Below are positions 50,908 to 59,904 of a stretch of 64,000 bases of DNA, piece by piece. Location of the stretch: NCBI GenBank assembly GCA_031081585.1, contig JAVHLY010000013.1, positions 18,585-82,584 on the forward strand, read 5' to 3'. This stretch comes from Armatimonadota bacterium (lineage in GTDB: Bacteria; Sysuimicrobiota; Sysuimicrobiia; Sysuimicrobiales; Humicultoraceae). The notes under the pieces were generated by a model that worked only from the letters and a program-made list of their open reading frames with translations, made no database searches and was not told where the DNA came from. The position numbers and the translations under genes are program-made. How positions within the stretch are numbered: the stretch's first letter is position 1; each line of letters opens with the position of its first letter.

Positions 50908-52068
50908 TCAATCCTGCTCGCGCCACCAGTCGGGCGAGACGTCGCGCTCGCGCCGGAACTTCCGCACCGGCGGCGCCCCCCCGGCGCGCTCCTTGGCCAC
51001 GCGGGCGCGCAGCGCCTCGTACTCCCGCAGGTCGGTGAGGACCTTGAGGGTGTTCCACACGGCATCGGCGATCTGCTCCCCGTCCTTCAGGAGCAGCTGG
51101 ACGAGCGGCTCGATGACGCGCTTGTCGCGCATCCGGCCCAGGATCTTCACGGCCAGCCGCTTCACGTCCAGATCCTCGTCGTCCAGCGAGGTGATGAGCT
51201 GGTCGAGCGCCCCCTCCCCGAAGAGGGTGAAGAGCGCCTTGAGGGCGAAGCGGCGCACCTTGGGGCTGGGGTTCTCCAGGGCCGTGCGCAGCTGCTCGAC
51301 GAGCTCCTCCCGCGGCCGCCCCACGAAGGCGTCCACCACCGCCCGGGGCAGGAAGATCTCCCGGTCGCCGTGGTGGGGGTCGGGGTGTTCGATGACCCCC
51401 CGCTCCTCCAGCCGGCTCAGCGTCGTGACGACGGCGTCCTGCATGGAGGGGTCGCGCAGGAAGAGGTCTACGAGCGGTTCCACCACCCGCCGGTCCCCCA
51501 CGCGCCCCAGCACCGAGATGGCGGTCAGGCGCACGAACTGGTTCTCCTGCCCCAGGACCTCCAGGAGCGGCTCCACCGCGCGCGGGCCCATCTCCACCAG
51601 GATCTTCCACACCTGGGTGCCGATGCGCCGGCGCAGCGCCTTGTCCTCGAAGGCGGTCATGAGCGGCTTGACCGCGTCCGGCCCGATGCGCGCCAGGGCC
51701 TCGGTGGCGGCGTTCACCAGCGACCGCTCCCGGCGGGTGAGGACCCGGATGAGCCCCTCCACCGCCCCCTTGTCGCGCATGTCGCGCAGGCCGTTCACCG
51801 CCTGGAGGACCACCTGCTCCGAGCGGTCGGTCAGGGCGGTGCGCAGGGCCGCCATGGCCTCCGGGCCGCCGATGCGGCGCAGGGCGGCCACGGCGCTCTT
51901 GCGGACGTACTCGTCCGCGTCCTGGAGCGCCTCGGCCAGGGCCGGGACGCCCGCCGGGTCCTGCAGCCGGCCCAGGTGGTGGGCGGCGTCGCTGCGGAGG
52001 GTGACGTCCTGGCTCTTCAGCTGGCGGATGTAGCGCTGGAGCTCGTCGCTCGGCGCGCTCGTGGCCAT
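50908..52068 (-). CDS. HEAT-repeat protein
   Basis: A 386-residue alpha-solenoid with roughly ten HEAT repeats. The repeat pattern is LRDSAAHHLGRLQDPAGVPAL, then ALQDADEYVRKSAVAALRRIGG and so on at about 30-38 residue intervals. Such repeats mediate protein-protein contacts or act in phycobilin-lyase-like proteins; no catalytic motif is visible. No signal peptide. ATG 52068. Divergent from the PD-(D/E)XK-like gene; a partner is not apparent. Confidence 0.88.
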   Translation of the reverse strand: MATSAPSDELQRYIRQLKSQDVTLRSDAAHHLGRLQDPAGVPALAEALQDADEYVRKSAVAALRRIGGPEAMAALRTALTDRSEQVVLQAVNGLRDMRDKGAVEGLIRVLTRRERSLVNAATEALARIGPDAVKPLMTAFEDKALRRRIGTQVWKILVEMGPRAVEPLLEVLGQENQFVRLTAISVLGRVGDRRVVEPLVDLFLRDPSMQDAVVTTLSRLEERGVIEHPDPHHGDREIFLPRAVVDAFVGRPREELVEQLRTALENPSPKVRRFALKALFTLFGEGALDQLITSLDDEDLDVKRLAVKILGRMRDKRVIEPLVQLLLKDGEQIADAVWNTLKVLTDLREYEALRARVAKERAGGAPPVRKFRRERDVSPDWWREQD

Positions 52069-52083
52069 CGTGACCTCCGATTC

Positions 52084-52113
52084 TGGACGGGAAAACCCTT
52101 ATCCTGTTATACT
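52084..52113 (+). promoter_or_regulatory. Promoter of the PD-(D/E)XK-like/hpt operon
   Basis: -35-like TGGACG (52084-52089), 18-bp spacer, -10 TATACT (52108-52113), with TG one base before the -10 (extended -10). Start of transcription about 52120, giving a leader of roughly 75 bases before GTG 52197. Confidence 0.65.
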
Positions 52114-52196
52114 ACCGGCAATCCTGCGACGCCGCCAATGTGGCGGCCGCGGGTCGGCGCCCGACCCAGCATTCCGACGGAGGTGAGAGCGCCACG

Positions 52197-52610
52197 GTGG
52201 GCCATCATCGTTCCGACGCACCCCGCCCGCCTGCTCCCAATCCGGTTTCGCGTCCCGCCCCCAAGGACCCCGTGAAGTTCGCCCACGAGAGTGAACGGGA
52301 GTTCGCCCGGATCCTGGACTTCTACGGGATCCGCTGGGAGTACGAGCCCCGCGCCTTCCCCCTGGAGGTGGAGCCGGACGGGCGGGTCCTGGAGAGCTTC
52401 AGCCCCGATTTCTACCTCCCGGACTTCGACCTGTACATCGAGCTGACCACCCTCAAGCAGAGCCTGGTGACGCGCAAGAACCGCAAGATCCGGCGCTTCC
52501 GGGAACGCTACCCCCACATCCGCCTGAAGATCTTCTACGGCCGGAACTACCGCAGCCTCCTGGCCAAGTACGGGCTCTCCCCGGCCGGCGCCCGGGGCGG
52601 CGGGAGGTAG
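52197..52610 (+). CDS. Conserved PD-(D/E)XK-like protein upstream of hpt
   Basis: Protein of 137 residues, uncharacterised as far as can be judged. A core of about 90 residues (from about 25) shows HESEREFARILDFYGIRWEYEP, then SFSPDFYLPDFDLYIELTTLKQ, where E, D, E-x-T and K fall in the order of the PD-(D/E)XK nuclease/Vsr-like fold, and a basic RKNRKIRRFRE helix. GTG 52197 is chosen for its near-perfect GGAGGTGA ten bases upstream; an upstream in-frame GTG (52140) lacks one. Followed 18 bases later by hpt under the same promoter. Nuclease activity is inference only. Confidence 0.65.
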   Translation: MGHHRSDAPRPPAPNPVSRPAPKDPVKFAHESEREFARILDFYGIRWEYEPRAFPLEVEPDGRVLESFSPDFYLPDFDLYIELTTLKQSLVTRKNRKIRRFRERYPHIRLKIFYGRNYRSLLAKYGLSPAGARGGGR

Positions 52611-52628
52611 CGCCGCGGGGAGCGCCGC

Positions 52629-53222
52629 ATGGCCGCCCGCCCCGCCCCCGACCGGGCTCCGTCCGCCCTGATCCCCCTCCCCCCGGAGCAGGCCGTCCGG
52701 GAGGTCCTCCTGACCGAAGCCCAGATCCAGCAGCGGGTCCGGGAGCTCGGCCAGGAGATCAGCCGGGACTACGCCGGGCTCGCCCCCATCCTGGTGACGG
52801 TGCTGAAGGGGGGCCTGTACTTCCTGGCCGACCTGAGTCGGGCGCTGACCATCCCGGTGGCACTCGACTTCATGGCCATCACCAGCTACGCCGCCCGCCC
52901 CGCTTCCGGCGTGGTGCGGCTGATCAAGGACCTGGACGAGGAGATCACCGGCCGCCACGTCATCCTCGTCGAGGACATCATCGACACGGGGCTCACGGCC
53001 GCCTACCTGCTGCGGACCCTCAGCGCCCGCGACCCCGCCTCCCTGCACATCTGTACCCTGCTCGAGCGCACCGCCCACCGCATCGTGGACACCCTGCCCA
53101 TCCGGTACCGCGGCTTCACCATCCCCGACGTCTTCGTCGTGGGGTACGGGCTGGACTTCCGCCAGTGGTACCGGACGCTGCCCTACATCGGCGTCCTCAA
53201 CGAGGCGCTCCTCCAGCCCTGA
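52629..53222 (+). CDS. hpt: Hypoxanthine phosphoribosyltransferase
   Basis: Purine salvage enzyme making IMP/GMP from hypoxanthine/guanine and PRPP. The 197-residue protein has LVTVLKGGLYFLADL, DFMAITSYA, the PRPP loop VILVEDIIDTGLTA and VVGYGLDFRQWYRTLPYIGVL at the C-terminus. An N-terminal extension of about 20 Pro-rich residues precedes the core, so a slightly later start is possible. Its 3' end overlaps the convergent histidine kinase gene by 26 bp. Confidence 0.95.
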   Translation: MAARPAPDRAPSALIPLPPEQAVREVLLTEAQIQQRVRELGQEISRDYAGLAPILVTVLKGGLYFLADLSRALTIPVALDFMAITSYAARPASGVVRLIKDLDEEITGRHVILVEDIIDTGLTAAYLLRTLSARDPASLHICTLLERTAHRIVDTLPIRYRGFTIPDVFVVGYGLDFRQWYRTLPYIGVLNEALLQP

Positions 53223-54357
53223 GCCTCCGGGGCCGCGGGGGTGGCGCCGACTCCGGCGGGGGGAGCGGCAGGCTGACCTCGACGACTGTCCCGCCTCCGT
53301 CGCGCGGCCGGGCCGCGATCGTTCCGCCGTGCTCGCGCACGATAGCCCGGGCCACGGCCAGCCCCAGCCCGGCCCCGCCCCGCCGGCCCGGCCCCTGGCG
53401 GAACGGCTCGAAGACGGCGTCCAGCAGCTCGGCCGGGATGCCCGGGCCGTCGTCCGCCACGGTGACGACCAGCCGCCCGTCCCGGACCGCCGCCGCCACC
53501 TCTACCCCCGTCCCCGCCGGGGTGTGCCGGGCCACGTTCTCCAGCAGGTTGGCCACCACCTGCTCGATGCGCCGGGGGTCGGCCAGCACGGGCGGGAGGC
53601 GGCGCGGGACGCGCACGGTGACCGGCCGGCCGGCCAGGCGGGGGGAGTGGGCGCGGACGACCGCGCGCAGCAGCGGGGCCAGGTCCACCCACTCCGGCTC
53701 GACGCGGAACCGCCCGGCGCTGATGGCGGTGAGGTCGAGCAGCTCGCCCACCATGGCCGAGAGGCGCTCGGCGTGCCGGCGGATGTCCTCCAGGAAGGCG
53801 CGGCGCTGCTCCGGCGCCCACTCCACGTCCTCCATCAGCAGGCTGGTGGCCTGGCCCAGGATCAGGGTGAGCGGCGTGCGCAGCTCGTGGGAGACCAGCA
53901 TGAGGAACTCCTCCTTGGCCCGGTCGACGACGCGCAGGGGCCGGAGGTCCTCCAGGGTGACCACCGCCGCCACCGGCTCCCCCCGCTCGGCGCGGATGGG
54001 CGTGGTGGACATGAGCAGCGGCACCCGCTCCCCGGCCAGATCGACGAAGACCTCGACCCCGGCCACCGGCTCCCCCTGCACGAGAGTCCGGTAGAGGGGG
54101 CGGTCCTCGAAGCGGGCCGGCGCGCCACCGGGGGTGATCTGGTCGAAGAGGCCGGTGAGCTCGACGTAGGTCATCCCCACCTGGATGGCCTCGCCCAACA
54201 GGCGCCGCATCGCGGCGTTCACGAACCCCACCCGCCAGGAGGGGGCCTCCACCAGGCAGATGGCCGCCGGGACGGCGTCGAGGATGGCCCGCAGGACCGC
54301 TTCGCCGCCCTGAGGGGCGCGGGGCTGGGGGCGGGGCGGGGGCCGCCGCTCGTCCAT
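53197..54357 (-). CDS. Soluble PAS-containing sensor histidine kinase
   Basis: Histidine kinase of 386 residues without transmembrane segments. PAS-like domain (about 18-140), HisKA with H157 (LVSHELRTPLTLILGQ), HATPase with NLLENVARHTP, DDGPGIP and GAGLGLAVARAIV. ATG 54357 is chosen because GGAGGACGG precedes it. Divergently arranged with an OmpR-type regulator at 54492, its likely partner. C-terminal part resembles KdpD kinase cores, but the KdpD sensor and USP domains are absent. Confidence 0.9.
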   Translation of the reverse strand: MDERRPPPRPQPRAPQGGEAVLRAILDAVPAAICLVEAPSWRVGFVNAAMRRLLGEAIQVGMTYVELTGLFDQITPGGAPARFEDRPLYRTLVQGEPVAGVEVFVDLAGERVPLLMSTTPIRAERGEPVAAVVTLEDLRPLRVVDRAKEEFLMLVSHELRTPLTLILGQATSLLMEDVEWAPEQRRAFLEDIRRHAERLSAMVGELLDLTAISAGRFRVEPEWVDLAPLLRAVVRAHSPRLAGRPVTVRVPRRLPPVLADPRRIEQVVANLLENVARHTPAGTGVEVAAAVRDGRLVVTVADDGPGIPAELLDAVFEPFRQGPGRRGGAGLGLAVARAIVREHGGTIAARPRDGGGTVVEVSLPLPPPESAPPPRPRRLRAGGAPR

Positions 54358-54407
54358 GGGTGAGCCGTCCTCCGTCCGATGGAAATCCTCCCCGTGCGAT
54401 GTTAATG

Positions 54408-54432
54408 TTGACCTGCCCGGCGGACAGGTCAA
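54408..54432. promoter_or_regulatory. Inverted repeat in the divergent kinase/regulator promoter region
   Basis: Perfect 8-bp arms TTGACCTG (54408-54415) and CAGGTCAA (54425-54432) with 9 bases between. Each arm presents TTGACC, a -35-like hexamer, toward opposite strands. It could be an operator shared by the divergent genes. Confidence 0.5.
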
Positions 54433-54440
54433 ACCCCCGC

Positions 54441-54472
54441 AGTCGGTGACGACGCGAGTCGGTGACGACGCG
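54441..54472. repeat. Perfect 16-bp tandem duplication ahead of the response regulator
   Basis: Two adjacent copies of AGTCGGTGACGACGCG (54441-54456 and 54457-54472), ending 19 bases before the regulator start. It may be a regulatory direct repeat or simple slippage. Confidence 0.9.
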
Positions 54473-54491
54473 CGGCCACCCAGGGAGGACC

Positions 54492-55250
<759 letters not shown>

Positions 55251-55407
55251 GCCCCCGGGGAGGCCGGCGGGCGCGGGGGGAGCACCTGAGCCCCGGGGGT
55301 CCCGGTGGCCGGCGCCCGAGCGCGGGTGTTTGCCGGCGACCGGCCGGGGGAGAATGGAAGAGGGCCGGTGGCCCCGAGCCGACCGTCGTGACGGGAGGGG
55401 CTGGGTG

Positions 55408-55674
55408 ATGGACGAGGAGCAGGTGCAGGGGACGGCGATGGCGCAGACGCCCACGGAGACCCTGGCAGACCGGGGGCAGCGCGTGGTCCACACAGGCAAG
55501 GGGATGGCCGCCGGGGTAGCCGGAAAGGTGAGCGAGGCGGTCCGGCAGGTGCGCGCCGACCCGACGCTGCAGCAGCCCTCCACGCGGAAGGCGGCGCTGC
55601 GGCTGCTCGCCTACCTGGCCGGGATCGTGATCGTGGTGAACGCGCTCCTGATGCGGCGGCGCCGCTGGCGCTGA
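55408..55674 (+). CDS. Small tail-anchored membrane protein
   Basis: Unknown function, 88 residues. An amphipathic helical N-terminal region (VVHTGKGMAAGVAGKVSEAVRQV) is followed by one C-terminal transmembrane segment (about 66-81, LLAYLAGIVIVVNALLM) and a basic RRRRWR tail, an arrangement like DUF3618/YtxH-type stress proteins. GGGAGGGG precedes ATG 55408. It lies 157 bases after the response regulator and may be its target. Confidence 0.65.
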   Translation: MDEEQVQGTAMAQTPTETLADRGQRVVHTGKGMAAGVAGKVSEAVRQVRADPTLQQPSTRKAALRLLAYLAGIVIVVNALLMRRRRWR

Positions 55675-55763
55675 GCTCGGGGGCCGCCCCGCACCGGCAC
55701 TGAGCGGCGGGCCGGTCCGGACCAACACCGACCTCCTGCTGGCACTGGCCCGGTGGGCGCACG

Positions 55764-56222
55764 CTCGACCTCCCCCCGGAAGACCTGCGCGTCACGGAGC
55801 TCCTCGCCGTCGGCGCCCACGCCGCGCTGCGGCGGCCGGGCGTCGACCAGACGCCGCGCCTCCTCGCCGGGGTGACCCACCCGCTCGTCCACGTCCTGGC
55901 CCACCCCCGGGGCCGGGTGGCCGGCCGGCGCCCCGGCATCGAGGCCCGCTGGACGGACGTGTTCGCGGCCGCGGCCGAGCACGGGACGGCGGTGGAGGTG
56001 AACGCCTACCCCGACCGGCAGGACCTCGACGCCACGCTCATTCCCGAGGCCGCCCGGGCCGGGTGCCTGTTCGCCGTGGGCAGCGACGCCCACGCCCCGC
56101 ACCACCTCGCCTGGGTGGACATCGCCGTCGCCCACCTGGTACGGGCGGGCGTCCCGCCCGCACGGGTGCTCAACACCTGGGACCTCCCGGCGCTCGTGGG
56201 GTGGCTGCGGCGGAAGCGCTGA
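55764..56222 (+). pseudogene. C-terminal remnant of a PolX-type PHP domain
   Basis: The open frame encodes LDLPPEDLRVTELLAVGAHAAL, then HVLAHPRGRVAGRRPG, VEVNAYPDRQDL and GSDAHAPHHL, matching the end of the PHP phosphoesterase domain found at the C-terminus of bacterial family X DNA polymerases. The polymerase part and the first PHP metal-binding motif (HxH) are missing; the frame closes upstream at a TGA near 55702. The only start is GTG 55872, which would give 116 residues without a full metal site. Best read as a truncated pseudogene. Confidence 0.75.
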
Positions 56223-56240
56223 CGGGTGCCGGTCCTGGCC

Positions 56241-56930
56241 CTACCCCTGCCGTCGGCGCAGGACGGGACCGGAACGGGGGGCGGCCGGGGTCCCGCGACC
56301 AGCCGGAGGGCCGGCCTCAGGAGACGCGGGCGAGAGGGGCGCCGCAGCGGGTGGTGCGGAGAGCAGCTGGCGCAACGCATTGCCGCACCCCCAGGCCAGG
56401 GCTTCGCCCAGCTGCGCGCGTGTGACGGGATCGGCCAGGAGGCGGCGGTCCTCGGGGTTGGTGAGGAAGAAGCACTCCACCAGGCAGGCCGGGCGCGCCT
56501 GGCGCAGGACGGCGAAACGGGCGGTGCGCACGCCGCGGTTCGGGCGGTCCGGCCACCGCCGCTCGAACTGGAGGAGGAGCGCGGCCGCCAGCACGTGCGC
56601 GCCGGCCGGCGCCTGCGGCCGGACGTACACCTCGTAGCCGGCCGCACGGGGCGTCGGCGCGGCGTTCACGTGGATCGAGAGGAAGAGGTCCGCTCCTGCC
56701 GCCTCCGCGGCGGCCACGCGGTCCCGCAGCGCCACCGTCCGGTCCCCCTCGCGGGTGAGGACGACGCGGTGACGCCCCCGCAGCAGCGCTGCCGCCCGGC
56801 GGGCCAGGTCGAGGGTGACCTCCGCCTCGACGAGCCCGTCGGCCCGCGCGCCCGGATCGCGGCCGCCGTGGCCCGGGTCCAGGCAGATGGTGGACGGTGC
56901 GGGTGGCGCCTCCGGGCGCGGCGCTGACAC
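56241..56930 (-). CDS. N-acetylmuramoyl-L-alanine amidase (Amidase_3)
   Basis: Zinc amidase that cleaves the peptide stem from peptidoglycan. The 229-residue protein has the zinc ligands H21 (LDPGHGGRDPGA), E35 and His of SIHVNA, and the catalytic Glu in LVECFFLTNPED. No signal peptide is visible at GTG 56930, so either it is exported differently or a longer start exists; none is in frame nearby. The Pro/Ala-rich C-terminal 35 residues are not part of the domain. Twelve bases after the P450 gene. Confidence 0.9.
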   Translation of the reverse strand: MSAPRPEAPPAPSTICLDPGHGGRDPGARADGLVEAEVTLDLARRAAALLRGRHRVVLTREGDRTVALRDRVAAAEAAGADLFLSIHVNAAPTPRAAGYEVYVRPQAPAGAHVLAAALLLQFERRWPDRPNRGVRTARFAVLRQARPACLVECFFLTNPEDRRLLADPVTRAQLGEALAWGCGNALRQLLSAPPAAAPLSPASPEAGPPAGRGTPAAPRSGPVLRRRQG

Positions 56931-56942
56931 GCCGGAGGCGCC

Positions 56943-58184
56943 TCAGAACACCACGGGCATGGCCCGGTGGCCCCGGATGACGAACCCGCCGGCGTACTCG
57001 ACCGGCTCGCGGGCGATGCGGATGCGCGGCAGGCGCCGCAGCAGCGTCATGAAGGCGGTCTGCAGCTCCACGCGGGCGAGCGGCGCGCCGATGCAGTAGT
57101 GGATCCCCAGGCCGAAGGTCAGGTGCGGGTTGTCCCGCCGGCGCAGGTCGAGCCGGTCCGGGTCGTGGAAGCGGCGCGGGTCGCGGTTGCCCGCGGCGTA
57201 GAGGAGGCCCACCTCCGTGCCGGGCGGCAGCGTCACGCCGCCCACCTCGACCGGCTCCAGCACCCAGCGCTCGAACATGGGCAGCGGGGTGTCGAAGCGC
57301 AGCAGCTCCTCCACCGCGGTCTTGAAGAACTCCAGGTCCCCGGCCCGCGCCGCCGCGCGCGCCAGGGCCAGCTGGTCGGGGTGGGTGTGCAGCGCGAGCA
57401 TCCCCAGCGTGGTGCCGTTCACCGTGGCCTCGTGCCCGGCATTGAGGAGGAGGATGGAGTTGGCCACCAGCTCCTCCTCGGTGAGGCCTTCCCCCTGCTC
57501 CTCCACCCGGACGAGCGCGGAGAGCAGGTCGTCACGCGGGGCACGCCGGCGCTCGGCGGCCAGCGCGCGGATATAGGCGGAGAACTCCACCACGGCCTGG
57601 TTGGCCTCGCGGGCCTGCTGCGCGGTGTAGCCCAGCTCGTAGAGCTTCACGATCCTGGCCGACCAGGGGCGCAGGAGGTGGCGGTCGGCCTCGGGCACGC
57701 CGAGCAGCTCGGCGATGACCGCAACCGGCAGGGGCTCGGCGAAGTCGCGCAGCAGGTCCATCTCCCCGCGGTCCTGGACGCGGTCGATGAGGCCGTCCAC
57801 CAGGCGCTGCACCGTCGGCCGCAGCCCTTCCGCGCGCGTCGGGGTGAAGGCCTTCAGCATGAGCGTCTTGAGGCGCGTGTGCTTGGGGGGTTCGTTGTCG
57901 AGCATGTGGTGGGACTGGAAGTGGTCGAAGTCCGGCGTGAGCGGGTCGGGCGGCGGCCACCCCAGCTCGTCCCGCGAGTAGCGGTGGAGGATCGACCGGC
58001 CCAGCCGCCGGTCGCGCAGCAGCCGGGCGATGTCGTCGTAGCGGAAGACGAAGACCTTGCGCCAGACGGGGTCGTAGAAGACCGGTCGGGTCTCGCGCAG
58101 GCGGGCAAGCCTGGGGTAGGGGTCGAAGACGAACGCGGGGTCGTTGAGGTCCAGGTGGTCCTCGGGCAACGCGGCCACGCCCAC
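56943..58184 (-). CDS. Cytochrome P450
   Basis: Haem monooxygenase of 413 residues. I-helix LLNAGHEATVNG, ExxR in EELLRFD, and the Cys-ligand loop FGLGIHYCIGAPLAR near residue 358. The acid/alcohol pair of the I helix reads E-A-T (usual E/D-T-T), a modest change. Similar proteins are class I bacterial P450s using ferredoxin; no ferredoxin or reductase gene is adjacent. GTG 58184 follows the DUF1059-like gene by three bases. Substrate unknown. Confidence 0.95.
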   Translation of the reverse strand: MGVAALPEDHLDLNDPAFVFDPYPRLARLRETRPVFYDPVWRKVFVFRYDDIARLLRDRRLGRSILHRYSRDELGWPPPDPLTPDFDHFQSHHMLDNEPPKHTRLKTLMLKAFTPTRAEGLRPTVQRLVDGLIDRVQDRGEMDLLRDFAEPLPVAVIAELLGVPEADRHLLRPWSARIVKLYELGYTAQQAREANQAVVEFSAYIRALAAERRRAPRDDLLSALVRVEEQGEGLTEEELVANSILLLNAGHEATVNGTTLGMLALHTHPDQLALARAAARAGDLEFFKTAVEELLRFDTPLPMFERWVLEPVEVGGVTLPPGTEVGLLYAAGNRDPRRFHDPDRLDLRRRDNPHLTFGLGIHYCIGAPLARVELQTAFMTLLRRLPRIRIAREPVEYAGGFVIRGHRAMPVVF

Positions 58185-58187
58185 GCG

Positions 58188-58340
58188 CTACTCTTCCTCG
58201 CGGATCTGCCGCAGCACCCGGTCGCGGGAGAGCTCCAGCCCGTGCTCCCGCCGCATGTGCTCCTGGACCAATCGCACGAGCTCCTCCTCGTCGTCGGCCT
58301 CGATGCGGTGCCCCAGGCTGCAGGTCCAGCGCTTCGGCAT
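58188..58340 (-). CDS. DUF1059-like small protein
   Basis: A 50-residue protein with an immediate GGGAGGAGG ribosome-binding site before ATG 58340. The pattern RWTCSLGHRIEADDEEELVRLVQEHMRREHGLELS resembles DUF1059 (C..., EA-D/E-EEEL, H...H) in its EADDEEELVRLVQEHMR core. Cys and His residues suggest metal binding. It is too short for most gene finders but has good coding character and is coupled to the P450 gene. Confidence 0.75.
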   Translation of the reverse strand: MPKRWTCSLGHRIEADDEEELVRLVQEHMRREHGLELSRDRVLRQIREEE

Positions 58341-58489
58341 CCTCCTCCCTCCCAGGCCGTCCCGCAGGAAACCCCACCGGACGGTTTCCGGCCGCGCCGC
58401 GGTGTCCCTCCGATTGTAGGCCATCGCGCCGGGCGGCCTCGCCCGCCCCCCCCGGGTCCTCGTCGCCCCGTCCACGCCCGCCAGACGTG

Positions 58490-58519
58490 TTGCCAGCCGT
58501 GTGGGCGAACGGCGATACT
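58490..58519 (+). promoter_or_regulatory. Promoter of the 58535 membrane protein gene
   Basis: -35 TTGCCA (58490-58495), 18-bp spacer, -10 GATACT (58514-58519), the same -10 as the T-box operon promoter. Transcription would start about 58526, favouring ATG 58535 over the upstream TTG at 58487. Confidence 0.6.
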
Positions 58520-58534
58520 GAGGTCCCGGTACCG

Positions 58535-59686
58535 ATGGAGGCGTTCACCCTGTCGGTGGTCCTCGGCGTGGCGGCCGGCCTCCTGGCCCTGCTGCTAGCC
58601 GCCTTCGTGCTGCGCGTGGGTTGGGAGCGGCGGACGAACCGGATCCTGGCCGCCGCCCTGATCACCGAGGGCGTGGCCCAGAGCGGCGGGCGGCTGGTCT
58701 TCGCCCTGCCCCCGGCCGCCGCCAGCGTCTTCTGGGCCGCCACGCCCTTTGCGGTAGGCCTCTTCCCCTTCGGGTACCTCCTGCTGCTCGCCGTCCTCCA
58801 GACCCCGCTGGTGCGCTGGCTCCGCCGGCCCGCCACCCGGGCGCTGCTGGCCGGCCTGGGCGTCGCGGTGGGCAGCGCCAGCGTCCTGGCGATCCGGGCC
58901 TCCGGCCCGCCCGGCGACCGGCTCGCCGAGCAGTTCCCCCGCTGGGCCTTCCTGATCGTGAACGGCGTCTACGCCGTCATCGTCATGGTGGTGCTCTTCG
59001 CCCTGGTGGCCGCGGTGGACGCCCTGCGACGGGCGCCGCCCACCTCGTCCCTCCGCCCGCGCGCCCGGGCCTTCGTCCTCTCCTTCGGCCTGCGGGACGG
59101 GCTGGGCGCGCTCGGGCTGGTGCTGATGATCGTCGGCGCGGCGCAGGGTGGGGTGATGATCGGCCGCGAGCCGGCGCCCCTCGTGCTGGTGGGCGAGGTC
59201 ATCGTCCGCCTGGCGACCATCGTGGCCATGCCGCTGCTGGCCTACGGGATCCTGCATACACAGCTCTTCGACATCGACCTGCAGCTCCGGGTGGGGATCC
59301 GTCGTGGGGCGCTCGTCTCGGCTTTCGTGGTGGTCTTCTTCGTGGCCTCGAAGCTGGTCGAGGCCTACCTGAGCCAGGCAGCGGGCTGGTATGCGGGCGC
59401 GCTGGCTGCCGGCGTCCTCCTCTTCGCCGCGCCCCGCCTCAACAAGCTGGCCGACCGGGTCGCCGAAGCCACGGTGCCGGGCCCGGGCACGGGGCCACCC
59501 GCCGAGTACCTGGCCTACCGGAAGCTCGAAGTCTACAAGGCGGCCGTGGAGACGGCGGCGGAGACGGGGTTGATCGACCAGCGCGAGCGCACCTTCCTGG
59601 CCAGGCTGCGGGCCAAGCTGGGGCTGGCGCCCGAGACCGCCGCGGCTGTCGAGGAGGAGGTGCTGGCGCAGGTCCCGGCGACGTGA
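58535..59686 (+). CDS. Polytopic membrane protein with a TerB-like C-terminal helix domain
   Basis: Unknown function, 383 residues. Seven or eight transmembrane segments occupy about 5-310, a layout like the 7TM sensor regions of some histidine kinases, but no kinase domain follows. The C-terminal cytoplasmic 60 residues (AYRKLEVYKAAVETAAETGLIDQRERTFLARLRAKLGL..., cut) form helices with an acidic E-x-G-x-I-x3-E pattern seen in TerB-like or EF-hand-like modules. ATG 58535 agrees with the promoter. Divergent from the DUF1059/P450 genes. Confidence 0.7.
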   Translation: MEAFTLSVVLGVAAGLLALLLAAFVLRVGWERRTNRILAAALITEGVAQSGGRLVFALPPAAASVFWAATPFAVGLFPFGYLLLLAVLQTPLVRWLRRPATRALLAGLGVAVGSASVLAIRASGPPGDRLAEQFPRWAFLIVNGVYAVIVMVVLFALVAAVDALRRAPPTSSLRPRARAFVLSFGLRDGLGALGLVLMIVGAAQGGVMIGREPAPLVLVGEVIVRLATIVAMPLLAYGILHTQLFDIDLQLRVGIRRGALVSAFVVVFFVASKLVEAYLSQAAGWYAGALAAGVLLFAAPRLNKLADRVAEATVPGPGTGPPAEYLAYRKLEVYKAAVETAAETGLIDQRERTFLARLRAKLGLAPETAAAVEEEVLAQVPAT

Positions 59687-59904
59687 GCACACAACGCTCC
59701 CCTCCCGCACGGGAAACCCGCCCATTTAACCTACCACGTGGCACCGGCGGACGGTGAGAACGCTTCCCGGAAGCGCGGTGCGTGTCGCTCTCAGGTAGGC
59801 GAGCACGCGGTTTGCGTCCCTTGACGGGTTGCCCCCCACCCCAGATGCGCTCAACTCGGGCCTAAGGGTGGATCAGGACGGTATCACGACGGCGGTATGA
59901 GCGG
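59687..59904. other. Intergenic region between the membrane protein gene and tRNA-Gln
   Basis: About 220 bases. No ORF, known RNA or clear intrinsic terminator recognised; it contains the 3' flanks of both convergent units. Confidence 0.5.

Noticed and set aside
54462..54491. Upstream GTG start for the response regulator
   Set aside because: It lies inside the 16-bp tandem repeat and lacks a ribosome-binding site, whereas ATG 54492 has AGGGAGG at good spacing.
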